Assembly: GCF_000802305.1 (NCBI RefSeq)
Contig: NZ_JTDK01000020.1
Location: forward strand, 1 to 64,000
Direction: 5' to 3'
DNA length: 64,000 bases
DNA from: Microbacterium mangrovi
Lineage (GTDB): Bacteria > Actinomycetota > Actinomycetes > Actinomycetales > Microbacteriaceae
In this document: piece by piece, positions 14,351-23,607 of the stretch
Layout of the letters: every line of letters starts with the position of its first letter
How positions within the stretch are numbered: position 1 is the stretch's first letter
Program-made: the position numbers and the translations under genes
The notes under the pieces: model-generated
The model's database searches: none
What the model saw: only the letters and a program-made list of their open reading frames with translations
What the model was told of the DNA's origin: nothing

Positions 14351-17300
14351 TCAGCTCAAGTCTGACAGCGCGAAGGGCGCTTCGGTGCGGGACGCGGCAT
14401 CTGCATCCACCGCGCCGACGAGTTCGGCGAACGCACTGAGGCGCGCCACCCCGTCGGGCGTCCGGGGAAGATCGTCGAGGAGTCCCGGTGAATAGAGCAC
14501 GTACGCGGCGTACTTCGCGCGCGACACCGCGACGTTCAGCCGGTTCTGCAGCAGCAGGAACTCGAGGCCCCGCGGGGCGTCCCGCCCGCTCGATGCGGCG
14601 AGCGACACGATCGCGACGGCGGCCTCCTGACCCTGGAATCTGTCGACGGTGCCCACGGGCACGGCACCGAACCCGGCCGCGGCGAGCGCCTCCTCGACGA
14701 GCACCTGCTGAGCGTTGTACGGGGTGACGACGATGAGGTCGGATGCCTGCAGGGCCCGCGCCGGGAGGGGCTCGCCGTCGACCGCGTCGATCCATCGCCG
14801 CCCGACGAGGTCGCGGACGAGCCCGACGACGCGCTCCGCCTCTTCGGGCGACTGGGTCGCATTGCCCTCGTGTCGCACCGGCACGGCGTGCACGCCCGCG
14901 TCGATCCCCTCGACGACGCGGAGCGCGGCCGAGGGATGCGACGCGAGCTCTCCGGCGTACGACAGCCGCGAGACCGGACCGGCCACCGCCGGATGCATCC
15001 GCCACGACCGGGCGAGGAAGAACCCCCGGTCGGCGGGCATGACCTCGTGGCCGTCCATCACCCAGCCGAGCGCCGACGTGTCGACGGGGGCCGGATGCGT
15101 GCCCTGGCTGACCTGCGGCAGCTGCTGCGGGTCGCCGAGGAGCAGGAGCCGCTGGGCGGCGACGGCGACCGCGATGGTCGACGCGAGCGCGAACTGGCCG
15201 GCTTCGTCGATGACCACCAGGTCGAGGGAGCCGCGCGGCACCCGACCGGGATGACTGAAGTCCCACGCCGTCCCGCCGACGACGAAGCCCGTGTCGGCGT
15301 GTGCCTCGGCGAACGCGGCCAGGCCGTTCTTGGGGAACACCGTGAACGTCGCCTCGGCGTCCTTGGTCGCCTTGCCGACGAGCTCGGCGGGCACTCCCGC
15401 ATCGATGACCTTGTCGAGCATGTGCTCGACGACGGCGTGCGACTGGGCGACGACTCCGATGCGCCAGCGGTGCTGTTGCACCAGGCGCGCGATGACGTGC
15501 GAGCCGACGTAGGTCTTGCCCGTTCCCGGAGGCCCCTGGACGGCGAGGTAGCTGTGCTCGAGCGCACGGAGCCCGGCGACGATCGCCGTGATGGTCTCGG
15601 CCTCGTGGTCGAGGACGGCACCGCGCAGGCGCGGCGGGCGGCGGGCGAGGATGTCGGTGGCCGGGTCTTCGGGCAGTGCCGGGAGGGCGTCGACCACGGC
15701 ATCCGCCCATTCGTCGATCGCCGTCTGCTGCCCGCCCGCGAGGGGCGGGGCCGACGGGGTGAGTGCCAGGGGAAGGGCGTCCCACGTCTGCCCGTCGATC
15801 GCCGACTCGGCGACGACGACGCCGTCGTCGTGCACTTCGACGACCTCGACCATGTGCGCGGTGTGGATCCAGCGCGGCATGGGGACGCTGTCGTACGGCG
15901 CCGGGAGCTCATACAGGGCGAATGGTCGGCCGCCCTCGGTCAGCTTGGTGCCGGGCGCCAGTTCGCCCTGCAGCTCGATCAGCCGGCGGACGCTGCGCAC
16001 GCCGGGGTGCCAGTCTTCGACGACGCGCGACCTCGTCGCGTCGGTGACGACGACGTCGCGGGTGTCCTGCCACGTCGAGACCGGCTCGCGCAGGCGCTGG
16101 TAATGCGACGCCCAGAACGTCTTCGCCTCGCGCGGGTAGTAGTCGATCGCCGCAGAACCGAGCTCGAGGGCGTCGATCTCCGCCTGCTCGGCCGCCGATG
16201 CCGCAGCCTTGGCGAGCAGCGTCGCACGCGGGGACGTCTCGTAGACGGCGAGATCCGGCTCGATGTCGCGGGTGGGCTGCAGGCCGGCTTCGATGGCACG
16301 GTCGACGAGCCAGTTGCGCAGCCGCCGGGTGGAGACGCAGTCGTAGCGGTTGTAGTCGGCGAGGTCGTCGAGGATCGCCTGGGCCTCGGCGTCGCGGGCA
16401 TCCGCCTGCAGCGCACGCGCCTCGACGTACTTCACGATCGAGTCGTCGCCGCGCTGCACGTCGCTCGTGCGCACCTGGTCGCCCATGTACAGCGGTTCGA
16501 GCTTCTTGATCGAGTACGACCGCGACCCGATGCGCAGCGCGCGCTTGACCACGGGATAGAGGTCGACGAAGACGCCGTCGCGCAGGAGCTGGTCGAGCAA
16601 CTGCTCGCCCACGCCGTACCGCCGCCCCATCTCGGTGAGGTGCGCGGTCTCGTACGGCGCGTAATGGTAGATGTGCATGCCCGGGAACTGCGCGCGCCGC
16701 AGCCGCACGATCTGGAGGAAGCGTTCGAAGGCAGCCTTCTCGTCGGCGAAGTCGTGCGCCCACAGGGCCGAGTACTGCTCGACGCCGTCGACCCACCCGA
16801 ACAGGTAGTCGATGCCCCACAGCCGGCCGTCGCCCTCGGTGTAGAGGGGGTCGCCCTCGAAGTCGAAGAAGATGTCGCCGGTGTCGGGGCGCGGCAGCGC
16901 CCCGAGCGCCGTGGGGAAGACCACCTCGTACGACGGCACCGGGGGCTCCGCCGGGGCATCCGCCTCGGCGGCCTCGGCCGGGCGGGGCACGCCCGCCGGG
17001 CTGACGAGCTGCAGGCGGGCCTGGGTCTGCAGCAGGCCGAAGGTGTCGGCGTTCATGCGGTCGGGAACCGAGGCCGCCGCGGCCAGATCGTCGATGGTGC
17101 GCAGTCCTGCCGCCCGCATGCGCTCACGCTGCACGGGCCGCACCCCGGCGACGAGCAGCAGGTCGCGCGATGCCACCACCTCGAGGTCGCACGTGGGGCA
17201 TCGCCCGCACGCGACGACCCGGAGCTCGCCGCGTTCGTCGCCCCAGGCGATCGGATCGCCCGCGATGCCGGCGGCCACGTCCCGGTCGGCGATCAGCGCC

Positions 17301-17896
17301 CGCAGGCGTGCGCGCCGCAGCAGGAAGACCGGGCGGAGGTCGGCGAGCGCGTGCGCGGAGACGGTGCCGTCGCCGAGGAGCAGCTCGACGTCGTCGGCCC
17401 GGGGCACGCCGAGCCGCTCGAGCTGGTCGGCATATGCCGCGAGCTGCATGAGCGCGGTCACCCGCGCGTGGCGGGCGAGCTTGGTGTCTTGCACGACCCA
17501 GCGGCGGTCGGCGTCGCGCACGAGGAAGTCGGCGAAGCCGACGAACTCGCTCGTGGCGAAGGCGGCCTGGTAGACGACCTCCACCGCGTCGTCGGCCAGG
17601 GCGGCGATCGTCTGCGCGACGGCGGCCGCGAGCCCCTCGGCGTCGGACGAGCGCGTTTCGGCGATCTCGACGACCGCGGCGCCGAACCGGTCGCGGTACC
17701 GCTGCAGCACGCGGCGCTCGTGCTCGGTGCCGAGCTCGGCCGCCCGCTCGAGAGTGGCGTCGAAGGGGTCGTCGACCGGCGCGACGCGCCCCAGCTTGGC
17801 GTCGATGGCGCGCAGCCACGCGAACTCGCACTCGGCGGCGGCCTTGAGGTCGCTGGCGCTCCAGATCACGCGGTTCTCGGCTTCGACGTATCTCAC
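14351..17896 (-). CDS. TM0106-family RecB-like nuclease / RNase H-like / SF1 helicase fusion
   Basis: About 1181 residues. N-terminal RecB/Cas4-type nuclease region (QDTK near 136-139) with one Cys at 23 and three at 230, 233 and 236 (CGRCPTC), a layout like the 4Fe-4S cluster of Cas4/AddB nucleases. Middle RNase H-like exonuclease domain (DIFFDFEGDPLY near 340). C-terminal SF1 Upf1/DNA2-like helicase: Walker A GPPGTGKT near 785, DEAGQF near 893, GDPQQLPQV, and VDRFQGQE. The role is not established: DNA/RNA processing, repair or defence are all possible. The start is GTG 17896 (MRYVEAE...), 7 nt after TACTGT; an ATG at 17926 lies upstream of that box. Confidence 0.88.
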   Translation of the reverse strand: MRYVEAENRVIWSASDLKAAAECEFAWLRAIDAKLGRVAPVDDPFDATLERAAELGTEHERRVLQRYRDRFGAAVVEIAETRSSDAEGLAAAVAQTIAALADDAVEVVYQAAFATSEFVGFADFLVRDADRRWVVQDTKLARHARVTALMQLAAYADQLERLGVPRADDVELLLGDGTVSAHALADLRPVFLLRRARLRALIADRDVAAGIAGDPIAWGDERGELRVVACGRCPTCDLEVVASRDLLLVAGVRPVQRERMRAAGLRTIDDLAAAASVPDRMNADTFGLLQTQARLQLVSPAGVPRPAEAAEADAPAEPPVPSYEVVFPTALGALPRPDTGDIFFDFEGDPLYTEGDGRLWGIDYLFGWVDGVEQYSALWAHDFADEKAAFERFLQIVRLRRAQFPGMHIYHYAPYETAHLTEMGRRYGVGEQLLDQLLRDGVFVDLYPVVKRALRIGSRSYSIKKLEPLYMGDQVRTSDVQRGDDSIVKYVEARALQADARDAEAQAILDDLADYNRYDCVSTRRLRNWLVDRAIEAGLQPTRDIEPDLAVYETSPRATLLAKAAASAAEQAEIDALELGSAAIDYYPREAKTFWASHYQRLREPVSTWQDTRDVVVTDATRSRVVEDWHPGVRSVRRLIELQGELAPGTKLTEGGRPFALYELPAPYDSVPMPRWIHTAHMVEVVEVHDDGVVVAESAIDGQTWDALPLALTPSAPPLAGGQQTAIDEWADAVVDALPALPEDPATDILARRPPRLRGAVLDHEAETITAIVAGLRALEHSYLAVQGPPGTGKTYVGSHVIARLVQQHRWRIGVVAQSHAVVEHMLDKVIDAGVPAELVGKATKDAEATFTVFPKNGLAAFAEAHADTGFVVGGTAWDFSHPGRVPRGSLDLVVIDEAGQFALASTIAVAVAAQRLLLLGDPQQLPQVSQGTHPAPVDTSALGWVMDGHEVMPADRGFFLARSWRMHPAVAGPVSRLSYAGELASHPSAALRVVEGIDAGVHAVPVRHEGNATQSPEEAERVVGLVRDLVGRRWIDAVDGEPLPARALQASDLIVVTPYNAQQVLVEEALAAAGFGAVPVGTVDRFQGQEAAVAIVSLAASSGRDAPRGLEFLLLQNRLNVAVSRAKYAAYVLYSPGLLDDLPRTPDGVARLSAFAELVGAVDADAASRTEAPFALSDLS

Positions 17897-17903
17897 GACA
17901 TCG

Positions 17904-17909
17904 ACAGTA
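17904..17909 (-). promoter_or_regulatory. -10 box of the nuclease-helicase gene (leaderless type)
   Basis: TACTGT on the minus strand, 7 nt before the GTG at 17896. Confidence 0.5.
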
Positions 17910-17936
17910 GCCGGGGCATCCGACATCGCCCCGCGG

Positions 17937-18323
17937 TCAGAGCAGGTGGGTGGGGATGCCGCGCGCGGCGGCGGCCTGGGCGAGCGCCCGGTCGGCGGTC
18001 GCGAGCCGGGCGCCGTACCGCTGTGCGGCATAGACGTCGAGGGCGTCGTCGAGGGGCAGCCGGACGGCCGCGCGCAGCTCGGCGATGGCCAGGGCGTCCG
18101 CGCCGGTCACCGGCATGATGGTCAGTTCCAGCCGGTCGAAGGCGGCCGCGACGGTCGCGCCGAGTCCGGCGAGCACCGGATGCACCAGCACCGCGGTCGC
18201 GGTCACCGCCGTGATCGCGAAGGCGCCGTGGCGCTCCCGGGCGATGAACCGCGATGCGACCGGGTGCAGGCTGTCCGCGCTGTCGAAGTGGGCCGTGAGC
18301 ACGCGGCCGTCGAGCACGATCAC
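17937..18323 (-). CDS. PIN-domain ribonuclease, probable VapC-type toxin
   Basis: 128-residue PIN domain: first acidic residue in MIVLDGRVL, a central helix region, and late acidic residues in LDDALDVYAAQRYGARLATADRAL, consistent with the DxxY.xxA and T/S-D parts of PIN active sites. It overlaps the upstream small gene by 4 nt. VapC toxins cleave tRNA or rRNA; activity here is inferred. Confidence 0.82.
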   Translation of the reverse strand: MIVLDGRVLTAHFDSADSLHPVASRFIARERHGAFAITAVTATAVLVHPVLAGLGATVAAAFDRLELTIMPVTGADALAIAELRAAVRLPLDDALDVYAAQRYGARLATADRALAQAAAARGIPTHLL

Positions 18324-18586
18324 CGCGCCCAGTCCCCCGTCCCGCCGGCGCCGGCCCGCGGATAGACGCTGCGCACGATGCCGGCGGTGTCGCGCACGGC
18401 GGCCGCGCGGGCGCCGGAGCGGTCGGCGGCGACCTCCCCCGCCCGCGCCGCGCCCAGTTCGATGAGGCGACGCAGCAGCACCGCGCGATCGGCTGCGTGC
18501 TGCGGCCAGACGAGGGCTGCGGCATCCAGCGCGCGAGCGATCTCATCGGTCTCGGTGACGCTGTGGCGGCGCCTGGAGGTCGGCAT
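18320..18586 (-). CDS. Probable antitoxin of the PIN toxin
   Basis: 88 residues, Ala/Arg-rich, no clear named domain (ETDEIARALDAAALVWPQHAADRAVLLRRLIELGA resembles other short VapB-like antitoxins). Assignment rests mainly on size, order before the PIN gene and the 4-nt overlap. The start at 18586 lies 6 nt after TAGGCT; the GTG at 18592 is the alternative. Confidence 0.65.
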   Translation of the reverse strand: MPTSRRRHSVTETDEIARALDAAALVWPQHAADRAVLLRRLIELGAARAGEVAADRSGARAAAVRDTAGIVRSVYPRAGAGGTGDWAR

Positions 18587-18592
18587 GTCCAC

Positions 18593-18598
18593 AGCCTA
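18593..18598 (-). promoter_or_regulatory. -10 box of the toxin-antitoxin operon (leaderless type)
   Basis: TAGGCT on the minus strand, 6 nt before the ATG at 18586. Confidence 0.5.
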
Positions 18599-18621
18599 AT
18601 CCGGCAGGGCACGCGGGCTGG

Positions 18622-18627
18622 CAGACT
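18622..18627 (+). promoter_or_regulatory. -10 box of nadE (leaderless type)
   Basis: CAGACT, 6 nt before the ATG at 18634. The same CAGACT variant precedes both VOC genes (34742, 38559). Confidence 0.45.
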
Positions 18628-18633
18628 TGGATC

Positions 18634-20697
18634 ATGGCACTGCCCTTCGAAAGCGCCTACCGGCACGGCTTCGCACGCGTGGCCGCGTGCACGATCCCGC
18701 TCGCGGTCGCCGACCCGGCCGCGAACGCCCAGGCGGTGCTGCAGGCTGCGGCCGAATGCCACGAGGATGCCGTGGCGATCGCCGTGTTCCCCGAACTGTG
18801 CCTGACCGGCTACGCGATCGACGACCTCGTGCTGCAGGACGCCGTGCAGGAAGCCGTGGTCGCCGCCGTCGCGCAGCTCGTCGAGGCATCCGCGGAGCTG
18901 CTCCCGGTGCTCGTGGTCGGCGCACCACTGCGGCACGGCCATCGTCTCTACAACTGCGCGGTCGTCATCCATCGCGGGGCGCTCCTGGGCGTCGTGCCGA
19001 AGTCGGCGCTTCCCACGTACCGCGAGTTCTACGAGCGCCGCTGGTACGCCCCCGGCGACGACCAGCGCGGGCAGGAGATCGCCGTCGGCGACCTTCGGGC
19101 CCCGTTCGGCGTCGACCTGCTCTTCTCCGCGCGCGACATCCCGGGGCTGGTCCTGGCCGTCGAGATCTGCGAGGACATGTGGATCCCGGTCCCCCCGTCG
19201 TCGCGCGCCGCCCTGCACGGCGCCTCCGTGGTCGCGAACCTGAGCGGCAGCCCCATCACGATCGCACGCGCCGACGACCGGGCGCTGCTGTGCCGGGCGC
19301 AGTCGCTGCGCAGCCAGTGCGCGTACCTGTACGCGGCGGCCGGCGGCGGGGAGTCCACGAACGACGTGTCGTGGGACGGCCAGACGATGATCCACGAGCT
19401 CGGCTCCCTGCTGGCGGACACCGAGCGCTTCCCGACCGGGCCGCGGCGCTCGGTCGCCGACCTCGATCTGGACCGCATCCGGCAGGACCGCCTGCGCCAG
19501 GGCACGTTCGACGACAACCGGCGCACCCAGGCCGATCTCGGCGACGACGTGTTCCGCACGGTCGAGTTCACCGTCGACCCGCCCGCGGCCGACATCGGTC
19601 TGCGACACACCCTCGACCGCTACCCCTTCGTGCCGCCCGACCCGTCGCGCCTCGCGCAGGACTGCTACGAGGCGTTCAACATCCAGGTCTCGGCGCTGGT
19701 GCAGCGCATGCAGGCCATCGGCGGCCCGAAGGCGGTGATCGGCGTCTCGGGCGGCCTCGACTCCACCCACGCGCTGCTCGTCGTCGCCCGGGCCATGGAC
19801 CGCATGGGCCGCCCGCGCAGCGACATCCTCGCGTACACGCTGCCCGGCTACGCGACCAGCGACCACACCAAGTCCAACGCGGTGCGGCTGGCCGAGGCGA
19901 TCGGCGCCTCCATCGAGACGATCCCGATCGAGCCGGTGACCAAGGCCCTGCTGGAGGGGATCCGGCATCCCTTCGCGTCCGGCGAGCCGGTGCACGACGT
20001 CACGTTCGAGAACGTCCAGGCCGGCGCGCGCACCGATCTGCTGTTCCGTCTCGCGAACCGGCACGGCGGCATCGTCATCGGCACGTCCGACATGTCCGAG
20101 CTCGCCCTCGGCTGGGCCACCTACGGCGTCGGCGACCACATGAGCCACTACGGCGTCAACGTGGGCGTGCCGAAGACCCTGATGCAGCACCTGATCCGCT
20201 GGGTGATCGCCGCCGGCGAAGTCGATCGGGCGACCGCCGACGTGCTGCAGTCGGTGCTGGACACCGAGATCAGTCCCGAGCTCGTCCCGCCCGGACCCGA
20301 CGGCAAGGTGCAGTCGACCGAGGACCTCATCGGTCCGTACGCGCTGCACGACTTCACGCTCTTCCACGTGCTCCGCTACGGGATGCGCCCGTCGAAGATC
20401 GCGTTCCTCGCGCAGCACGCGTGGGCGGATCCGGACGCCGGTGCCTGGCCGCCCGGGTTCCCCGCCGACGAGCGGTTCGGCTTCGATCTCGACGAGATCG
20501 TGCACTGGCTGCGCGTGTTCCTGAAGCGCTACTTCGGGTTCGCGCAGTTCAAGCGCACGGCGATCCCGAACGGACCCAAGGTGCTGCCCGCGGGGTCTCT
20601 GTCACCGCGCGGCGACTGGCGCGCACCGGCGGACGGCAACGCCCGCGCCTGGCTCGCCGAGCTGGATGCCGCCCTGCCCGACCTGCGAGGAACATGA
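18634..20697 (+). CDS. nadE: Glutamine-dependent NAD+ synthetase
   Basis: 687 residues. Makes NAD+ from nicotinate adenine dinucleotide, using ammonia channelled from glutamine. N-terminal nitrilase-type glutaminase with triad E54 (VFPELCLTGY), K123 (VVPKSALPTY) and C179 (VEICEDMW); C-terminal synthetase with PP-loop SGGLDST at 372-378 and GTSDMSELALGW. Full length for the actinobacterial two-domain form. Its stop overlaps the next start (ATGA). Confidence 0.95.
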   Translation: MALPFESAYRHGFARVAACTIPLAVADPAANAQAVLQAAAECHEDAVAIAVFPELCLTGYAIDDLVLQDAVQEAVVAAVAQLVEASAELLPVLVVGAPLRHGHRLYNCAVVIHRGALLGVVPKSALPTYREFYERRWYAPGDDQRGQEIAVGDLRAPFGVDLLFSARDIPGLVLAVEICEDMWIPVPPSSRAALHGASVVANLSGSPITIARADDRALLCRAQSLRSQCAYLYAAAGGGESTNDVSWDGQTMIHELGSLLADTERFPTGPRRSVADLDLDRIRQDRLRQGTFDDNRRTQADLGDDVFRTVEFTVDPPAADIGLRHTLDRYPFVPPDPSRLAQDCYEAFNIQVSALVQRMQAIGGPKAVIGVSGGLDSTHALLVVARAMDRMGRPRSDILAYTLPGYATSDHTKSNAVRLAEAIGASIETIPIEPVTKALLEGIRHPFASGEPVHDVTFENVQAGARTDLLFRLANRHGGIVIGTSDMSELALGWATYGVGDHMSHYGVNVGVPKTLMQHLIRWVIAAGEVDRATADVLQSVLDTEISPELVPPGPDGKVQSTEDLIGPYALHDFTLFHVLRYGMRPSKIAFLAQHAWADPDAGAWPPGFPADERFGFDLDEIVHWLRVFLKRYFGFAQFKRTAIPNGPKVLPAGSLSPRGDWRAPADGNARAWLAELDAALPDLRGT

Positions 20698-22145
20698 CCC
20701 GGAGCGCGACCGTCGTCGGCAGCGGACCGAACGGGCTCGCCGCATCGGTCGCCCTCGCCCGCGCCGGCTACCGGGTGCGCGTCATCGAGGCGGCCAGTGC
20801 TCCCGGCGGAGGCGTGCGCACCGCATCGCTGACGCTCCCGGGATACCGCCACGACGTGTGCTCCGCGGTGCATCCGGCCGCGCTCAGCTCCCCGTTCTTC
20901 CGCGCCTTCGGGCTGGACCGGATCGACTGGATCGTGCCGGAGATCTCGTTCGCGCACCCCCTGGACGGGGGGCGAGCGGCCGTGGCGTGGCGCGACCTGG
21001 ATCGTACGGCCGACGCCCTCGGCGAGGACGCCGACCGCTGGCGGGCGGTCGTCCGTCCGCTGAACCGGGCGCTGGCGGGGGTCGCCGATTTCACGGGCCA
21101 TCAGCTGATCCGGATGCCCCGGCATCCGCTGACCGCCCTGCGGTACGGCCTGCGGGCCCTGGAGCTCGGCACCCGGCTCGGGTACGGCACGTTCCGCACG
21201 GCGGAGGCGAACGCCCTGTACGCGGGGGTGGTCGCGCACTCGAACACCGCCCAGCCCACCGTCGCCGCCGCGGCATCCGCCCTGTTCCTCCTCGCCCACG
21301 CCCATTCGACCGGCTGGGCGTATCCGCGCGGCGGGGCCGGGGCGATCGCCCGGGCGCTGATCGACGACCTCATCGCCCACGGCGGAACCGTCGAGTCGGG
21401 GCACCGCATCACCGACCTGTCGGCGCTGGACTGGGGCGATCCGGATGCCGGCGACCTCCTGCTGCTGGACACCTCGCCGCGGCTGGCGCTGACGCTGCCC
21501 GACGTTCCCGCCGTGTGGGGCGAGACGGTTCGCGGCTACCGGTACGGGCCCGCCGCGGCGAAGGTCGACTTCGCTCTTTCCGGCCCGGTGCCCTGGGCGA
21601 ACCCGGACGTCGCGAACGCCCCCACGGTGCACCTCGGCGGCACGCGTGCGGAGGTCGAGACGAGTGAGAACGCGGTCGCCCACGGCAGCGTGAGCGAGCA
21701 TCCGTACGTGCTGACCGTCCAGCCGTCCGTCGCCGATCCCACCCGCGCCCCCGACGGCCACGCGGTGCTGTGGGCGTACATCCACGTTCCGGCGGGGTCC
21801 GGCCTCGACCCGACGGAGCACGTGATCCGGCAAGTCGAGCGGTTCGCCCCGGGCTTTCGCGATCGCATCCTCGCCTCGCACGCCGTGTCCGCTCAGCAGC
21901 GCGCGCACGAGAATCCGGCCGCGATCGGCGGCGACATCCTCGGCGGGGCGTTCACCTTCGCGCAGGCGTTCCGTCGCCCGGTCGTGTCGACGACGCCGTG
22001 GCGCACGCCCATGCGCGGCGTGTACCTCGCGTCGGCGGCCACCCCGCCGGGCCCCGGGGTGCACGGGATGCCCGGCTGGCTCGCGGCGCGCCGGGCGCTG
22101 CGGGATGCCGGCGAGCGCGCCGAGCTCGAGGACCTCTTCGGGTGA
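20694..22145 (+). CDS. FAD-dependent phytoene desaturase-like oxidoreductase
   Basis: 483 residues. N-terminal dinucleotide-binding motif VVGSGPNGLAASVALARAGYRVRVIEAASAPGGGVRT and C-terminal FAD contact block (GVYLASAATPPGPGVHGMPGWLAARRAL), as in CrtI-like/amine-oxidase-like proteins. No other carotenoid gene is nearby, so a carotenoid substrate is unlikely to be safe to claim. Coupled to nadE by ATGA and followed closely by the LMF1-like gene. Confidence 0.85.
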   Translation: MTRSATVVGSGPNGLAASVALARAGYRVRVIEAASAPGGGVRTASLTLPGYRHDVCSAVHPAALSSPFFRAFGLDRIDWIVPEISFAHPLDGGRAAVAWRDLDRTADALGEDADRWRAVVRPLNRALAGVADFTGHQLIRMPRHPLTALRYGLRALELGTRLGYGTFRTAEANALYAGVVAHSNTAQPTVAAAASALFLLAHAHSTGWAYPRGGAGAIARALIDDLIAHGGTVESGHRITDLSALDWGDPDAGDLLLLDTSPRLALTLPDVPAVWGETVRGYRYGPAAAKVDFALSGPVPWANPDVANAPTVHLGGTRAEVETSENAVAHGSVSEHPYVLTVQPSVADPTRAPDGHAVLWAYIHVPAGSGLDPTEHVIRQVERFAPGFRDRILASHAVSAQQRAHENPAAIGGDILGGAFTFAQAFRRPVVSTTPWRTPMRGVYLASAATPPGPGVHGMPGWLAARRALRDAGERAELEDLFG

Positions 22146-22149
22146 TGCG

Positions 22150-23604
22150 ATGGACGGGTTCGCCGCGCCGGATTTCGAATTCGCCCGGGAGGTGCTCCAG
22201 CGCGGTGTCGCCGCGCTGTTCGCGGTCGCGTTCCTCTCGACCCTGAACCAGTTCCCGGCGCTGCTCGGCGAGCACGGTCTGCTCCCGGCCCCGCGGCTGA
22301 TCGCGTGGGTGCGCGCCGCACCGCGCCGGCGGTCCCTGCTGCGCCCCACTCTCTTCCGGTACCTGCGCTACACGGACCGGCGGCTGCGGGGGCTGTGCGC
22401 CGGCGGCATCGTCGTCAGCGTGCTGCTCGTGGCCGGCATCCCCCAGCTCGGGCCACCGTGGGTTCCGATGGCGTGCTTCCTCGCACTGTGGCTCGGCTAC
22501 ATGTCGATCGTCTCCATCGGCCAGACGTTCTACGGGTTCGGGTGGGAGATGCTGCTGCTGGAGGCCGGGTTCCTCACCGCGTTCCTCGGTTCGCGCAGCC
22601 AGCCGCCGCCGGTCGTGGTGATCGTGCTCTTCTGGTGGCTGGTGTTCCGCCTGGAGTTCGGCGCCGGGATGATCAAGATCCGCGGCGGCCGGGAGTGGCG
22701 CGACCTCACCGCGCTGATGTTCCATCACGAGACCCAGCCGATGCCGGGTCCGTTCAGCCGGCAGGCGCATCTGCTGCCCGCGTGGTTCCACCGCGGCGAG
22801 GTGCTCGGCAACCACTTCGCGCAGCTGGTGGTGCCCTGGTTCCTGTTCGCGCCGATCCTCGGGTACTGGCTGCCCGGGCCCGCACCGGCCCTCGTCGGGG
22901 ATGCCGCGGCCGCCGTCGTCATCGCCACCCAGCTGTGGCTCATCGTCACGGGCAACTTCGCGTGGCTGAACTGGGCGACCGTGGTGCTCGCGTTCTCCGC
23001 GGTTTCGGTGCCCGGCGCGGGGACGCCCGGCATCGGCATCCCGCTGGGGTGGGTGGTCGTCACGAGCGCCGTCGGCGCCCTCTACGCGGTGCTCAGCTGG
23101 TGGCCGGCCCGCAACCTGGCAGCGCACCGCCAGCTCATGAACGCGAGCTTCAACCGGTGGCAGCTGGCGAACGCGTACGGCGCGTTCGGCACGGTCACCA
23201 AGGTGCGGGTCGAGTACGTGATCGAGGGCACGCGCGATGCGGATCCGGATGCCGCCGCCTGGCAGGAGTACGACTTCAAGGGCAAACCCGGCGATGTGCG
23301 GCGGATGCCGCGTCAGTTCGCCCCGTATCACCTGCGACTGGACTGGCTGATGTGGTTCCTGCCGCTCGGGCGGTCGTTGGAGGACTGGTTCACGGTGCTG
23401 CTGGTGCGGCTCCTCGAAGCGGACCGGGCGACCCTGCGACTGCTGCGCACCGACCCGTTCGACGGGGAGCGGCCCCGCTGGGTGCGGGTGATCTCCTACC
23501 GCTACCGTTTCACCGACCGGGCCGAGTATCGCCGGTCGGGCGCGCGCTGGGAGCGAGACCGGCGTCACGTGCTCGTGCAGCCGATCTCGCTCCCGAAGCG
23601 GTGA
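22150..23604 (+). CDS. Lipase-maturation-factor-like (LMF1 family) membrane protein
   Basis: 484 residues with many membrane helices (AVAFLSTLNQFPALLGEHGLLP near the N-terminus, FGWEMLLLEAGFLTAFLG, VLFWWLVFRLEFGAGMIKIRGG) and the characteristic GGREWRDLTALMFHHETQPMP loop of the LMF1 family. In animals LMF1 helps lipase folding; the bacterial role is unknown. The start is at ATG 22150, 4 nt after the preceding stop. The three genes nadE to this one look like one transcript. A secreted SGNH hydrolase is convergent behind it. Confidence 0.85.
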   Translation: MDGFAAPDFEFAREVLQRGVAALFAVAFLSTLNQFPALLGEHGLLPAPRLIAWVRAAPRRRSLLRPTLFRYLRYTDRRLRGLCAGGIVVSVLLVAGIPQLGPPWVPMACFLALWLGYMSIVSIGQTFYGFGWEMLLLEAGFLTAFLGSRSQPPPVVVIVLFWWLVFRLEFGAGMIKIRGGREWRDLTALMFHHETQPMPGPFSRQAHLLPAWFHRGEVLGNHFAQLVVPWFLFAPILGYWLPGPAPALVGDAAAAVVIATQLWLIVTGNFAWLNWATVVLAFSAVSVPGAGTPGIGIPLGWVVVTSAVGALYAVLSWWPARNLAAHRQLMNASFNRWQLANAYGAFGTVTKVRVEYVIEGTRDADPDAAAWQEYDFKGKPGDVRRMPRQFAPYHLRLDWLMWFLPLGRSLEDWFTVLLVRLLEADRATLRLLRTDPFDGERPRWVRVISYRYRFTDRAEYRRSGARWERDRRHVLVQPISLPKR

Positions 23605-23607
23605 GGG

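Noticed and set aside
14870..18118. 1082-residue ORF opposite the nuclease-helicase
   Set aside because: No domain, low-complexity composition; the minus-strand frame has clear conserved motifs throughout.
17893..20505. 870-residue ORF opposite nadE
   Set aside because: Antisense shadow; nadE catalytic motifs are intact on the plus strand.
20694..22145. Carotenoid biosynthesis cluster around the phytoene desaturase-like gene
   Set aside because: No crtE, crtB or lycopene-modifying gene nearby; the family is broader than CrtI.
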